A stretch of 64,000 nucleotides of DNA from Candidatus Zixiibacteriota bacterium. GTDB lineage: Bacteria > Zixibacteria > MSB-5A5 > UM-FILTER-46-8. The translations under genes and the position numbers were made by a program. The stretch covers positions 20,527 through 84,526 of the forward strand of contig JALSTH010000009.1 in assembly GCA_026983835.1 (NCBI GenBank). The letters run 5' to 3'. Shown here in pieces: positions 27,459-37,322 of this stretch (the first letter of the stretch is position 1; the number at the start of each line of letters is the position of its first letter). The notes below the pieces were generated by a model. The model had not been told where the DNA came from. It did not search any database and saw only the letters and a program-made list of their open reading frames with translations.

Positions 27459-28352
27459 CTAACCGAACATAACCAAAAACACCCCTATGGTTGCGGAGAT
27501 AATCCCTATTGTTTTTTCACGGGTAATAGCTTCCTTGAGGAATATCGCCGCTAAGATTATGATGAATACATTGCTGGTTTGATTTAGGGCGGCGGCGATG
27601 GAAGCCTCGGTATATTTCATTCCCCCCATCCAGACGATTAATGCCAAATAATTCCCCAAAATCGAAGCGGGGAGCATAAACCTCCAATTCTTCAGTGATA
27701 CTATCTGTCTTAAGACTTTTTTCCGTCCGGGATAAAACAGTAATAATACTATCAATGATAATATTCCGCCTGTGGTGCGTATCTGTGTAACCCAAAGCAT
27801 CGGCTCTTTGTCGAGTATCGGTTTTATCATTACAATGCTTGAGGAAATAGCGATCATAGCTATTACACCATATATTATGCCCGATATAATTTGTTTTCTG
27901 CCGATATGTGAAGTATGCCTCGGGTTTGTCGAAGTCAATACCGCGAAGATAATCATAAATACCCCCAATATCTGGAGGCTGTCCATAGATTCCCCGATAA
28001 AAACGACCGAAAGGATAATAACGAAAGGACTGTAAAGGCAATCTACAATAGCCGATAAACCTGCTCCGAGCAAATTCAGGCTTTTGAAGAAAAATGTATC
28101 CGCCAAACCTATTCCGATAACCCCGCTCAAGAAAAGCAAAACATATTCCCTCAACGGCGCATCGTACAGTAGCTTATCCCCGAATATCCACATCGTGGGC
28201 ATAATTAGGATAAAGGAAAGTATGTCTTTGAATAGGTTCAATCCGATAGGATTGATTGTTTCGCCGGACCTTTTGAATAATACTACGGCGCTTGCCCAGA
28301 GAATGGCGGTGATAAAGGAAAGGATTTCGCCCAAATATGGGAAATTAGCCAT
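27459..28352 (-). CDS. EamA/DMT-superfamily exporter
   Basis: A 297-residue membrane protein with about ten hydrophobic segments in two homologous EamA halves, such as ILSFITAILWASAVVLFKRSGE in the first and GIIYGVIAMIAISSSIVMIKP in the second. The drug/metabolite transporter superfamily exports small solutes, and the substrate cannot be told from sequence. It begins with MANFPYLGEILSF. It follows the 68-residue gene by about 165 bases, so it may be transcribed on its own. Confidence 0.9.
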   Translation of the reverse strand: MANFPYLGEILSFITAILWASAVVLFKRSGETINPIGLNLFKDILSFILIMPTMWIFGDKLLYDAPLREYVLLFLSGVIGIGLADTFFFKSLNLLGAGLSAIVDCLYSPFVIILSVVFIGESMDSLQILGVFMIIFAVLTSTNPRHTSHIGRKQIISGIIYGVIAMIAISSSIVMIKPILDKEPMLWVTQIRTTGGILSLIVLLLFYPGRKKVLRQIVSLKNWRFMLPASILGNYLALIVWMGGMKYTEASIAAALNQTSNVFIIILAAIFLKEAITREKTIGIISATIGVFLVMFG

Positions 28353-28517
28353 AAAAGAACCGTCGGGTATTCCCTCTTTATTACAAGGAAGAACTACAAA
28401 ATACAGAATTATGCTTAAAGGTCAACTTAAAACAAAAGGGAATTTTTTACCCGACGGCTATGGGTGGGTCGATTTTTTTTTATCCCAATTTCCTTATTTG
28501 TTTTGGTTATGAAACTA

Positions 28518-28724
28518 TCAATCATTATTATGATCAGCCAACCAGCTTTCAAATCCTTGTTTCCCAAAACGCTTATGCTTATAATTCTTGAGCCAACTAT
28601 CTAAATCCGCTTTCTGCTTGGCGGTAAGCAATGGTTTATCCTTGAATATCATATTCAATATCTGATTGGACAAATTATTGTTTTTTGAATTAATATTTTG
28701 TCTTGAGCCACTATTTTTTTCCAT
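28518..28724 (-). CDS. Small hypothetical protein (68 residues) with a strong SD
   Basis: A short ORF I judge real, because AGGAGG stands six bases before its ATG (CCTCCT at 28731-28736 on the plus strand) and no longer frame overlaps it. The N-terminal third is Asn/Ser-rich (NSGSRQNINSKNNN), and the rest is a helical, charged segment (LTAKQKADLDSWLKNYKHKRF). No signal, membrane segment or known domain is seen. It lies between the DMT exporter and the propeller-bearing subtilase, without a clear functional link. Confidence 0.6.
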   Translation of the reverse strand: MEKNSGSRQNINSKNNNLSNQILNMIFKDKPLLTAKQKADLDSWLKNYKHKRFGKQGFESWLADHNND

Positions 28725-28848
28725 CGTTATCCTCCTGATATATTTATCGGCGGATGCGAATTTTATTTAACGCTCACGAAAGCGGTTTTTTTTATGGTTT
28801 GATACTATATGCGAAGGTAATTGATTGGCTTGCAGGGGAAAAAGAGGG

Positions 28849-28883
28849 GAAAGGCATTAAAGCCTATTCCCCTTATTGCCCCG
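28849..28883 (-). terminator. Intrinsic terminator of the subtilase gene
   Basis: Read on the minus strand, AGGGGAATAGGCT pairs with AGCCTTTCCCCT through a stem of 11 pairs with one bulged base and a six-base loop, followed by TTTTT (A-run at 28849-28853 on the plus strand). It lies 17 bases after the subtilase stop. Confidence 0.8.
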
Positions 28884-28899
28884 AGTTGGTTGTTTGATA

Positions 28900-31800
28900 C
28901 TATTTCAAAAGCACCATTTTCCTCAAAGCTGTTTTTTCTCCGGCTTTAAGTTTATAAAAATAGATACCACTGGAAACCGAAATGCCCCTCGAATTAGTTC
29001 CATTCCAAGTTATATTATACTTTCCCGCTTTTTGGTATGCGTTGACCAACTGCACGACCCTTTTGCCGGTTAAGTTATAAATGGTAAAGGAAACAGGAGC
29101 ATCAAAAGGCAATGTATAACTGATATTTGTTTCTGCGTTGAATGGATTCGGGTAATTCTGGGAAAGATCGAAAGTGGCGGGTAATTCATCAGGGGTGCCG
29201 TCATCCACTCCGACCGTAATTCCCAGCCAATTGTGAATCCTTTGGATATTATAACCATAGCAGATCCAATCCTCCGGATGGAGGGAAATCGGCTTCTTGT
29301 AGTCTATAACGACAAGATTATCCTCCGATTGGCGTAGCCCGACAGCTATGTCCAAATCATTATCCCCATCTATATCACCAAGTGCCGGTGTAGATGTGGT
29401 AATTGTTCCGTAGGTGTCAATCGGGAAATTAACTTCTGATCCACCATAAGCCCTCAAGCAATATAGTTTGCCATCCGTTGCCGCAGCTAAAATTTCTTTT
29501 TGGCCGTCATTATCGACATCGGCAATAATCGGTGAGGAGTTGACCGTGCCTCCAATAGCAATCGGATAGGGAGCGGGGACATCACCGTTTTTATCTATTA
29601 TATAGATATTGTTTCCATTTGTAGCGACCACAATCTCTAACCCCGGACAATCATAACGAACATTGGCTATGACCGGATCAGCCTTGATTGTGGAGCCGAC
29701 ATTGACCGGGAATCCATCGAGCAAGCTCCCGTCATCGTTATAAGCATAGACTTCCCCCGACTGAGTTCCAACGGCGATTTCCAATTTCCCGTCGTCATTT
29801 TGATAATCCAAATCGCCCAATGCCGGGGAGACCCAGATATTACTGCCCACGGATATCGGGAAACCGTTAACTGTTGAACCATCGGAATTGAAAGCATATA
29901 ATGTTCCGTTCAAAGTGGCTGCTACTATTTCTAAACTGTTGCCGCCGTCATTATCTATATTACCTACGGCGGCACTCCCATAGAAGTGATTACCTGTCTC
30001 AATAGGAAAACCGCTGACAGCAGTGCCGTCACCGTTATAAACATAGAGTTTCCCATCGGTAAAAGCCGGGCAGATTATCTCCATAAGTCCATCGCCATCG
30101 ATATCGGCTAATGTAGGGGTGGCATAATAGCTTCCACCCGCATTGACCGGGAAACCATTAACTATGGTGCCATCAATGTTTATGGCGTAGATATTCCCTG
30201 ATTTGGTAGCGGCGACCAATTCAGGTTCGCTGTCCCCGGCTACCTGTCCGATAGCGATACCATTGATTATATCTCCCTCCACATCTACAGGGAACCCGCT
30301 CATAGTAGAGCCATCGGCTTTAACCACATAGATCTGATCGTTGGAGGTGCCAAAAACGATTTCATCCCCGGGGTTGCCGTCGAGGTTAATCATCGCCATA
30401 TGACCCTCTATGTTCCCATCGACACTTAAAGGAAATCCTCCTTGATTCAGGGACACTTCTATCGGTAGTTGCAGCGTTGTGTTATAACCCCCGTCAGCGG
30501 TTACCTCCATAGTCAATTCAATATTACCGGGAGGGATATTGCTGTTTACCTCTGCGGTAAATGGGTCCGAGCCATTGTCCGCTTGTTCGTTATGGGGGAT
30601 ATCCCCAAAACTTGCGGTGCTATCGATAACCGATATATTTTCGTTGCTATGCAAAGTAGCATTTACATTTGTGGCGTCAGCCCACATATTTTGAACCGCT
30701 ACAGTCAAAGTGAAAGATTCTCCGGGGTTTAGAATACCATCGCCATCATCATCTATAATATTGACTGCGGAATCTATATATCTGATGTATGGCATATCGA
30801 AATAGGCTAATGCCGCCCAAGCATCAACTCTGCCGGAGCCGAGCAGGCCAATCCAATCGGGGTTTGCGGTGTACAAAGACAAACTGTCGGCGGTTGTAAT
30901 CAAAATATCGGATATTTGTTGAGGACCACGGGAGGGATCCTGCGCCTTTACCAAAGCCGCTACCCCGGCTGTAATCGGACTTGCCATTGAAGTGCCGTCG
31001 AGGTGGATGTATGAATTGTGATCCCAAGTACTGTAAATTGAAACGCCCGGAGCGTCTATATCGACCCAGTTACCATAGTTGGTGAAATAAGCTGCCACAT
31101 CGTTCTGGTCGGTGGCGGCTACTGATAAAACCGAGTCATAAGTTGCCGGATAGTAATGGAATCCGCTCGCATCATTACCGGCGGCGGCGATAACCAAACA
31201 CCCATCTAAAAAGGCGTTTATCACTACATTTCTCTCCCAATTGTTAGGCGATCCTCCCCTGCCCCAGCTACAATTACAAATGGAAGCGCCCATATCTGCT
31301 GAGTAAGTAATCGCTTGATATACCTGTGTGAGAACTCCGTTGTGGTTTGCACCTTTAGCGGCTATTAATTTGGCGGCAAAACCGATCCCGGCGCCGCCGA
31401 TTTCATTATCCGTAACTTCGGAAGCGCAGCCGGCGACATGGGTTCCATGGGTGGGAGTATCCTCTTCGGGGTCAGGATCGTCTTCGGCAAAATCGTAACC
31501 GACGACATCGTCATTATAACCATTGCCGTCATCGTCATAGTAATTCAAATCGCCGCCGTCGAATTCATCATAATTTTCGAATATGCCGTCGCCGTTTAAA
31601 TCCTCCGGACCGTTAATCCACATATTAGCTTCCAGATCGGGGTGGTCGTAATAGATACCGGTATCGCTTATTCCGATAATTACCTGTTTCGTCGTATCCC
31701 CGCGGATTATATCCCACGCTTGATAGGCGTTTATCTTTTCCAAAGCCCACTGTTGGCTTATGTTGGGATCGTTGGGCTGATAATAGGGAACGGGGATCGA

Positions 31801-32199
31801 GTATAATTCCGCATATTCCAAATGATTGTCTTTGGAAAAGACGCCCGTTAAATCCCGTACATCGCGTTTGCTATCGTCGATAGTGAAAATATACATTCTC
31901 TCGACAACTTCCTTTAAGTGCATAGCATGTCTTATCTTGCCTTTATACCAAGGTTCGATTTTAATGACATCGTATTTATGGCAGAGCTTATCCAACGAAG
32001 CTACTCCGGTTGTAAAACCGGGTGAATCGACCTCGCCGATAGCAAGTTTGGGACAATCTTTTGTTATCCCAACCACCATTTGGTTTGAAAGATATAAAGA
32101 TCCGTCATCATCGGTAAGCACACTTCCCCGTGAACCTCTGGGGAATAGTAGCACGGCAAGCATAATAACCGCCGTTAAATACTTAAAGAACTTCCACAT
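28900..32199 (-). CDS. Exported subtilisin-family (S8) serine protease with propeller-like repeats and T9SS sorting domain
   Basis: A 1099-residue secreted protease. A signal peptide (residues 5-25) follows the start, which has AGGAGG nine bases upstream. The triad is Asp179 (GISDTGIYYDHP), His251 (HGTHVAG) and Ser404 (DGTSMASP), with the oxyanion Asn342 (AAAGND), so the enzyme looks active. A propeptide of about 150 residues precedes it. Residues about 500-585 form a conjugal domain (NIIDDDGDGILNPGESFTLTV), then eight repeats of about 50 residues (separate entry). The last 80 residues are the T9SS type A sorting domain (LSQNYPNPFNAETNISYTLP ... KMVLLK). Likely role: digestion of extracellular protein, attached to the cell surface or secreted. 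Confidence 0.93.
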   Translation of the reverse strand: MWKFFKYLTAVIMLAVLLFPRGSRGSVLTDDDGSLYLSNQMVVGITKDCPKLAIGEVDSPGFTTGVASLDKLCHKYDVIKIEPWYKGKIRHAMHLKEVVERMYIFTIDDSKRDVRDLTGVFSKDNHLEYAELYSIPVPYYQPNDPNISQQWALEKINAYQAWDIIRGDTTKQVIIGISDTGIYYDHPDLEANMWINGPEDLNGDGIFENYDEFDGGDLNYYDDDGNGYNDDVVGYDFAEDDPDPEEDTPTHGTHVAGCASEVTDNEIGGAGIGFAAKLIAAKGANHNGVLTQVYQAITYSADMGASICNCSWGRGGSPNNWERNVVINAFLDGCLVIAAAGNDASGFHYYPATYDSVLSVAATDQNDVAAYFTNYGNWVDIDAPGVSIYSTWDHNSYIHLDGTSMASPITAGVAALVKAQDPSRGPQQISDILITTADSLSLYTANPDWIGLLGSGRVDAWAALAYFDMPYIRYIDSAVNIIDDDGDGILNPGESFTLTVAVQNMWADATNVNATLHSNENISVIDSTASFGDIPHNEQADNGSDPFTAEVNSNIPPGNIELTMEVTADGGYNTTLQLPIEVSLNQGGFPLSVDGNIEGHMAMINLDGNPGDEIVFGTSNDQIYVVKADGSTMSGFPVDVEGDIINGIAIGQVAGDSEPELVAATKSGNIYAINIDGTIVNGFPVNAGGSYYATPTLADIDGDGLMEIICPAFTDGKLYVYNGDGTAVSGFPIETGNHFYGSAAVGNIDNDGGNSLEIVAATLNGTLYAFNSDGSTVNGFPISVGSNIWVSPALGDLDYQNDDGKLEIAVGTQSGEVYAYNDDGSLLDGFPVNVGSTIKADPVIANVRYDCPGLEIVVATNGNNIYIIDKNGDVPAPYPIAIGGTVNSSPIIADVDNDGQKEILAAATDGKLYCLRAYGGSEVNFPIDTYGTITTSTPALGDIDGDNDLDIAVGLRQSEDNLVVIDYKKPISLHPEDWICYGYNIQRIHNWLGITVGVDDGTPDELPATFDLSQNYPNPFNAETNISYTLPFDAPVSFTIYNLTGKRVVQLVNAYQKAGKYNITWNGTNSRGISVSSGIYFYKLKAGEKTALRKMVLLK
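29300..30440 (-). repeat. Eight-blade propeller-like repeat region in the subtilase
   Basis: Residues about 587-965 carry eight degenerate copies of a 45-50 residue unit, each opening with GFP or a variant (GFPLSVDG, GFPVDVEG, GFPVNAGG, GFPIETGN, GFPISVGS, GFPVNVGS, PYPIAIGG, NFPIDTYG), followed by DxDxDG/E and an I/VxAAT or VGT strand. This is an FG-GAP/VCBS-like layout that usually folds as a beta-propeller. The copies are protein-level repeats with diverged DNA. Confidence 0.8.
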
Positions 32200-32547
32200 A
32201 AAATATCCTCCTGTTATTTTTTATAAAATTTTGATGTGATGAATTAGCAAAGCAATACCCACAACATTTTGGAGAGGGCTCATTAACATTTAATATGCTA
32301 AATAATCCGAGAAAAATCAATTGCTTCGGCACCATAACCAACTCGGAGTTACTTAAGAATAACAGTATCCTTTAATTATGCTGTTTGGTTATCTATAAAT
32401 ATCGTTTTTTTCAAAAGTCGATTCAAGAAATAACTACCTAATTATTACTACTTCTTAACTATAAGCTTAAAAATTAACAAAATTTAGGCGAAATTAATTA
32501 AATAATGGAAAAATATCGTGGATAGAGTTTTATGAGAAGTGGAAAAT
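32200..32547 (-). other. AT-rich intergenic region between aldolase and subtilase
   Basis: A 348-base stretch with no ORF, RNA gene or clear hairpin. It must contain the subtilase promoter on the minus strand. I see only weak candidates, such as a TTGAAT with a TATTTA about 19 bases later in the minus-strand sequence. Apart from the SD directly before the subtilase, nothing further can be supported. Confidence 0.4.
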
Positions 32548-33231
32548 TTAATCCCCGCAGGTTCCACAACCGGTGCAAGAGCTATTATCTATACGATGGG
32601 GAAAAGCTATTTTGCGTAATCTTTCAAGCTCTTCGGCAGTCAAATTTCGTGTATTCCCCAATTGCCTTGCAGTTAAAGTTACCTTTGCCGCATATTCAAT
32701 TTTCTCCATTTTGTAAAAGGCTTCCTGAAGGGTGCGCCCGATTGTAATAGCTCCATGGCGATCGAGCAATAATGCATCGTGATTGGTGATTAATTCTTTT
32801 ACCACAGAAGCTCCCTCCGCTGTTGAGGGAGTAGCATAGCGGGTTGTTGGGACCTCTCCCATAGTCATTACGATTTCCGGTATGACGCACCCGGCAAGTG
32901 AAATTCCGGCTATTGTGAAACCGGTAGCTATGGGTGGGTGAGCGTGAACAACTGCTTTTACATCGGCTCGGCAATTGTAAATCGCAAGGTGCATAGGTGT
33001 TTCGGAGGAAACATTTCCGTCCCCCGATAATTTATTACCTGATAAATCCGCATAGATAATATCCGTAGGCTCGAGTTCACCCAAACAGGTTCCCGAAGCG
33101 GTAATGAGAATTCGATCCTCGGCGATGCGGAACGATATATTTCCATCCGTAGCGGCGGAAAGTCCTCTTTCGTATAGGAGCTTTCCTATCTCGATTATTT
33201 CCCTTCTTATTCTCCAGTCATTAGCTATCAT
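32548..33231 (-). CDS. Class II aldolase/adducin family protein with a CxxCxxC tail
   Basis: A 227-residue protein like L-fuculose-phosphate and L-ribulose-phosphate aldolases/epimerases, which use a zinc ion held by three histidines. The motifs are ATDGNISFR (phosphate site), SSETPMH with Glu77 as the likely catalytic acid, HAHPP (residues 96-100) and RHGAITIG (His159). The last nine residues are SCTGCGTCG, a C-x2-C-x2-C cluster (Cys219, 222, 225) that is not part of the usual aldolase fold. The substrate is unknown. It is divergent from gyrA across a 221-base gap. Confidence 0.88.
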   Translation of the reverse strand: MIANDWRIRREIIEIGKLLYERGLSAATDGNISFRIAEDRILITASGTCLGELEPTDIIYADLSGNKLSGDGNVSSETPMHLAIYNCRADVKAVVHAHPPIATGFTIAGISLAGCVIPEIVMTMGEVPTTRYATPSTAEGASVVKELITNHDALLLDRHGAITIGRTLQEAFYKMEKIEYAAKVTLTARQLGNTRNLTAEELERLRKIAFPHRIDNSSCTGCGTCGD

Positions 33232-33390
33232 AATAAATTTATATAATCGGTTTCCATTAGAAATTGAATGGTATCGAGTCGTTTTTTCCGAATTTTAAAT
33301 CTCTCAAGAATCATAAACAATGATGGTAAGTTTAGCAATAATTAAACGCGGGATTAAAATATACCATTCAAGCTTTAATTTCATTAATTG

Positions 33391-33419
33391 TTGTAATCGG
33401 GGATTATATTTATTATAAT
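33391..33419 (+). promoter_or_regulatory. Sigma70-type promoter of the gyrA operon
   Basis: TTGTAA (33391-33396) and TATAAT (33414-33419) are separated by exactly 17 bases and lie about 35 bases before the gyrA start. The -10 is a consensus hexamer. Confidence 0.8.
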
Positions 33420-33452
33420 TATTCTTGTATAGATAATGTGGGAGAGAGTTAA

Positions 33453-35885
33453 ATGACGATGGAACACCAAAAAATATTGGCTGTGCCTATTGAGGACGAA
33501 ATGAAGTCCTCTTATATAGATTATTCGATGTCGGTGATAACGAGCCGAGCTCTGCCAGATATACGGGATGGGCTTAAGCCGTCGAATAGGCGAATATTGG
33601 TTGCGATGAACGACCTTAAGCTAACCCCGGGGAGGCCACACCGCAAATGCGCTAAAATATGCGGTGATACTTCAGGTAATTATCATCCTCACGGCGAGCA
33701 GGTCATCTACCCGACATTGGTTCGGATGGCTCAGGATTTCAATATGAGATATCCGCTTATCGATGGCCAGGGGAATTTCGGTTCGATAGACGGTGATGCC
33801 GCTGCGGCTATGCGATATACGGAGGCAAGGCTTACGCCGTTGGCGATGGAGATGATCGCCGATATCGATAAAGATACCGTTAATTTTGTATCGAATTATG
33901 ATGAAACCCGTAAAGAGCCGACAGTTCTTCCTTCAAAATTCCCGAATCTTATTTGTAATGGTGCTTCGGGCATTGCGGTTGGAATGGCTACTAATATGCC
34001 GCCTCATAACTTAGGAGAAGTGGCAGATGCTATCGCTTCTCTAATAGATAATCCCGAAATCACCGATTTGGAGCTGATGGGTATTATAACGGGTCCCGAT
34101 TTTCCCACCGGCGGAATTATATTAGGAAGAAGAGGAATAACGGAAGCTTATACTACCGGGAGGGGGAAGATAACCCTTCGTGCCAGAGCAAGTATAGAGC
34201 GGAATAAAAACGGTAAAAGCAGTATTATCGTTTCGGAGATACCTTTTCAGGTGAATAAATCCAATCTACTGGAGCGAATCGCTATTTTGGTCCGCGAAAA
34301 ACATATTCAGGGGATATCCGATTTACGCGATGAGAGCGATCGCGATGGGATGCGTATCGTTATCGATCTCCGCCGTGATTCTCAACCCGAGGTAGTCCTA
34401 AATCAGCTTTACAAAATGACTCAGATGCAAACCACTTTTGGGGCTATTCTATTGGCGTTGGTCGATGGTATCCCGAGGGTGGTTAATTTACGAATAATAC
34501 TTGAAAAGTTTATCGAGCATCGTCATATCGTCATCACCCGTCGAACGAAATATGAATTGGAAAAAGCGGAAAAAAGGGCACATATACTTGAAGGCTATCG
34601 GATAGCATTGGATAATATCGATGCGGTGATTGAGCTTATCAAAAAATCAAAAGATGTGTCTGAAGCAAAAGAAGGTTTGATAAGTCAATTCAAGCTTACC
34701 GCCGTCCAAGCCCAAGCGATTTTGGATATGCGCCTCCAAAGGTTAACCGGTTTGGAGCGGAAAAAGATAGAAGATGAATATAAAGAACTGATTAAGCAGA
34801 TAGCAAACCTCAAAGATATCCTAGACAGCAGACCGCGTCGTATGGCTATTATTAAGGATGAAATTATGGAACTTAAGAGTAAATATGCTGATGAAAGGCG
34901 CACGCTGGTTATTGATGAGGAAGGCGAGGATTTTTCCATCGAGGATTTGATAGCGGATGAGGATATGGTGATTACCATATCTCACACAGGTTATATTAAG
35001 CGACTTTCGGTTTCCTCTTACAGGAAACAAAACAGGGGTGGAAGGGGCGTTATGGGTATGGATACCAAAACGGAGGATTTTGTCGAGCATATATTTATAG
35101 CTTCCACTCACCATTATATACTGTTTTTCACCGATAAAGGAAAATGCTATTGGCTCAAGGTCCACGAAATTCCTCAGGGGGGAAGATTGGCAAAGGGTAA
35201 ATCGATAGCAAACCTTTTAGCGATGGATAAGGATGAATCGGTTGCTGCCTTCGTCCCTGTCCGTTCGTTCGAGGACGGTGAATATATCGTAATGGCGACT
35301 TGGAAGGGAATTATCAAAAAGTCCCCGCTAAAAGCGTTTTCCAATCCGAGAAAAGTTGGAATTATTGCTATGAATATACCTGAAGGCGATAAACTCATCG
35401 AAGCGGGGCTTACCGATGGGAACTATGATATTATTTTGGCGACTCGAAACGGATTGGCGATCAGGTTCCATGAAAATGTTGTCCGCTCAATGGGTAGAAC
35501 CGCTTATGGTGTCAGGGGGATAAGATTATCGAAAGATGATATTTGTATCGGGATGGTCGTGGTTAAACGGGAAGGGACGCTTCTTACGGTTTGCGAAAAT
35601 GGTTTTGGCAAGCGTTCCAATATATCCGATTATCGGATTACGAACAGGGGGGGGAAGGGGGTTATAAATATCAAAACGACGGAGAGGAATGGTAAGGTTA
35701 TCGTTGTTAAGGAAGTTGTTGATTCCGATGATTTGATGTTGATTTCGAAAAACGGGATTCTCGTTCGTATATCGGTAAAGGATATAAGCACCATAGGGCG
35801 TAATACTCAGGGAGTAAAATTAATGAACCTTGGGGAAGGGGACCGTCTTATCGATGTTGCTCGGGTAGCTTCGGGAGATAAATAG
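33453..35885 (+). CDS. gyrA: DNA gyrase subunit A
   Basis: The 810-residue A subunit of the type II topoisomerase that adds negative supercoils with GyrB. The catalytic tyrosine is Tyr122 ([12 protein letters not shown]). The N-terminal domain has the normal opening ([29 protein letters not shown]). The C-terminal pinwheel domain has a GyrA-box QNRGGRG (around residue 525), one residue off the usual QRRGGKG, and a later NRGGKG. In the quinolone region, E. coli's Gly-Asp-Ser-Ala-Val-Tyr-Asp (81-87) reads GEQVIYP here: Ser83 is Gln and Asp87 is Pro. A ParC identity is less likely because of the box. No gyrB is in the window. It leads a run of plus-strand genes spaced by only a few bases. Confidence 0.95.
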   Translation: MTMEHQKILAVPIEDEMKSSYIDYSMSVITSRALPDIRDGLKPSNRRILVAMNDLKLTPGRPHRKCAKICGDTSGNYHPHGEQVIYPTLVRMAQDFNMRYPLIDGQGNFGSIDGDAAAAMRYTEARLTPLAMEMIADIDKDTVNFVSNYDETRKEPTVLPSKFPNLICNGASGIAVGMATNMPPHNLGEVADAIASLIDNPEITDLELMGIITGPDFPTGGIILGRRGITEAYTTGRGKITLRARASIERNKNGKSSIIVSEIPFQVNKSNLLERIAILVREKHIQGISDLRDESDRDGMRIVIDLRRDSQPEVVLNQLYKMTQMQTTFGAILLALVDGIPRVVNLRIILEKFIEHRHIVITRRTKYELEKAEKRAHILEGYRIALDNIDAVIELIKKSKDVSEAKEGLISQFKLTAVQAQAILDMRLQRLTGLERKKIEDEYKELIKQIANLKDILDSRPRRMAIIKDEIMELKSKYADERRTLVIDEEGEDFSIEDLIADEDMVITISHTGYIKRLSVSSYRKQNRGGRGVMGMDTKTEDFVEHIFIASTHHYILFFTDKGKCYWLKVHEIPQGGRLAKGKSIANLLAMDKDESVAAFVPVRSFEDGEYIVMATWKGIIKKSPLKAFSNPRKVGIIAMNIPEGDKLIEAGLTDGNYDIILATRNGLAIRFHENVVRSMGRTAYGVRGIRLSKDDICIGMVVVKREGTLLTVCENGFGKRSNISDYRITNRGGKGVINIKTTERNGKVIVVKEVVDSDDLMLISKNGILVRISVKDISTIGRNTQGVKLMNLGEGDRLIDVARVASGDK

Positions 35886-35893
35886 GGGGATGT

Positions 35894-36334
35894 TTGTTTA
35901 CCGTAAGGGAAAGCCGATTTATAATACTTTTGGCGGTAATTTTGTTCATCGGAACGGCTGTTAATCTTTATCTGCGATTGCAGACAAGTGGTGAATTAAA
36001 TCCATCCGATTTGATAAAAAACAAATCCTTTTATAGTAATTATGGCGGGGGAAAATATATCCCCGAACCAAAACAGGATTATCCCCAAAATAATCGGGGG
36101 GATTCTGTAAAAATTGAATTACCTTCGGATAATCATAGTAAAATAAATATAAATTCGGCTTCAATCGAGGAACTAATTTCAATAAAGGGGATAGGTCCCG
36201 TTTTGGCCGAGCGGATAGATGAGTATCGGAGGGTAAATGGCAAATTCAAGGGTGCCGATGATTTGCTGAAAGTTCGAGGAATCGGACCCAAGAATGTTCA
36301 AAAATTCTTGCCTTTTATCGATTTTAATGAATGA
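35894..36334 (+). CDS. ComEA-like helix-hairpin-helix protein
   Basis: A 146-residue protein with an N-terminal membrane anchor (residues 9-26), a low-complexity linker, then two helix-hairpin-helix motifs (NINSASIEELISIKGIGPVLA and FKGADDLLKVRGIGPKNVQ). This is the ComEA layout. ComEA binds double-stranded DNA at the membrane or in the periplasm during uptake. The start is TTG, backed by AGGGGGA just upstream (35884-35890). It begins eight bases after gyrA and overlaps the next gene, so it shares the gyrA message. Confidence 0.88.
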   Translation: MFTVRESRFIILLAVILFIGTAVNLYLRLQTSGELNPSDLIKNKSFYSNYGGGKYIPEPKQDYPQNNRGDSVKIELPSDNHSKININSASIEELISIKGIGPVLAERIDEYRRVNGKFKGADDLLKVRGIGPKNVQKFLPFIDFNE

Positions 36335-37316
36335 TGGCGAATATGCGGGAGATTATTTGAATTCCAAAACGGACAACTACTTGGAAAAGCGCTCTATCGG
36401 AGTTTCATTCACTGAAAAAGCATCATACTCCATCGAACTTAAAAAACTGGATGGAAGATTGCTTTTGGCTGGATTCTCTTATAGGTCGCTTAACTCCAAC
36501 AACGAGGATGAATCCCCATCGACAATTAGGGGAAACAATATCCGAGCCATTATTTCGAGGGCAAAAAAGGAGCATATATCGACTATGTTTTGTATTCCGG
36601 AAAACCATATTTTCGCCAAAAGAATTGAGTTAAAATATCCTGCCCTTGAGAAATATTCCCACCAACCAAGCTGGATTTTAAAGCAGCATTTTCGGGGAAT
36701 AAAAACGAAACTGTTTTTGGGTATTTATAAAATAAGTGAGGATTCTCAAAGGGGAACCTTGTATTCCGCCGTTGCCTACCCAAATTCAATAATAGAAGCT
36801 TTCCGTTTATGCGGGGTTGACTATGGCGGCGTTTTCCCGATCATAGCGGAGAGCATCGCCTTTTATAAGGCTTTGGATTTCTCCTTAAATTTGCGAACTG
36901 ATGCTCCGTTGTTATTTTTAAAGACTAATGGGAATATTTTTCCTTTTGTATTTATTAAAAATGGGATTTTCGCCGATTGCGGTGTATTTCGGTTGGGGAA
37001 CGGAGCGGAGGCTTTAGAGGAATTGCTCATAGACATCAAAACCAAACTATATTATTTGTTCGGCGATGGATCAAGGTTTGATAAATGTTCGATATTGATA
37101 GGGGGGGAAGTGGAGGAACACTCGCCGTTGCTCAACAGGATTAAAACCGAGATAACCCCGAAAACAAATTTATTCCGACCCATTGATGGTTTGGAGATAT
37201 CGGATAGAAAATACCGTAGAGATGACCTCTTGAACAATCAGCACCATTATATATCAGCATTTGGTGCGGCGCTGTACGGGCTTGATAATTTCGCAGACGG
37301 CAAATCCGATAGGTAA
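36327..37316 (+). CDS. PilM-like actin-fold protein (tentative)
   Basis: A 329-residue protein that begins within the last codons of the comEA-like gene (ATG at 36327). I see IGVSFTEKASYSIELKKLDGRLLL, a short-strand opening like that of PilM/FtsA-type ATPases, then STMFCIPENHIFAKRIELKYPAL, close to the 'v..LP...v..r.i.lP' strand of PilM. After that come YSAVAYPNSIIEAFRLCGVDYGGVFPIIAESIAFY and a late AFGAALYGL. The phosphate motifs are not clean, so ATP binding is uncertain. PilM supports type IV pilus assembly and, beside a ComEA-like gene, would fit a DNA-uptake or pilus role. The family call is weak and the protein could be a distant relative. Its SD is poor, so coupling to the upstream gene is likely. 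Confidence 0.45.
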   Translation: MNDGEYAGDYLNSKTDNYLEKRSIGVSFTEKASYSIELKKLDGRLLLAGFSYRSLNSNNEDESPSTIRGNNIRAIISRAKKEHISTMFCIPENHIFAKRIELKYPALEKYSHQPSWILKQHFRGIKTKLFLGIYKISEDSQRGTLYSAVAYPNSIIEAFRLCGVDYGGVFPIIAESIAFYKALDFSLNLRTDAPLLFLKTNGNIFPFVFIKNGIFADCGVFRLGNGAEALEELLIDIKTKLYYLFGDGSRFDKCSILIGGEVEEHSPLLNRIKTEITPKTNLFRPIDGLEISDRKYRRDDLLNNQHHYISAFGAALYGLDNFADGKSDR

Positions 37317-37322
37317 TGCGCT

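Noticed and set aside
27517..28041. Alternative frame of 174 codons inside the DMT exporter
   Set aside because: The exporter frame has clear membrane segments; this one does not resemble any protein.
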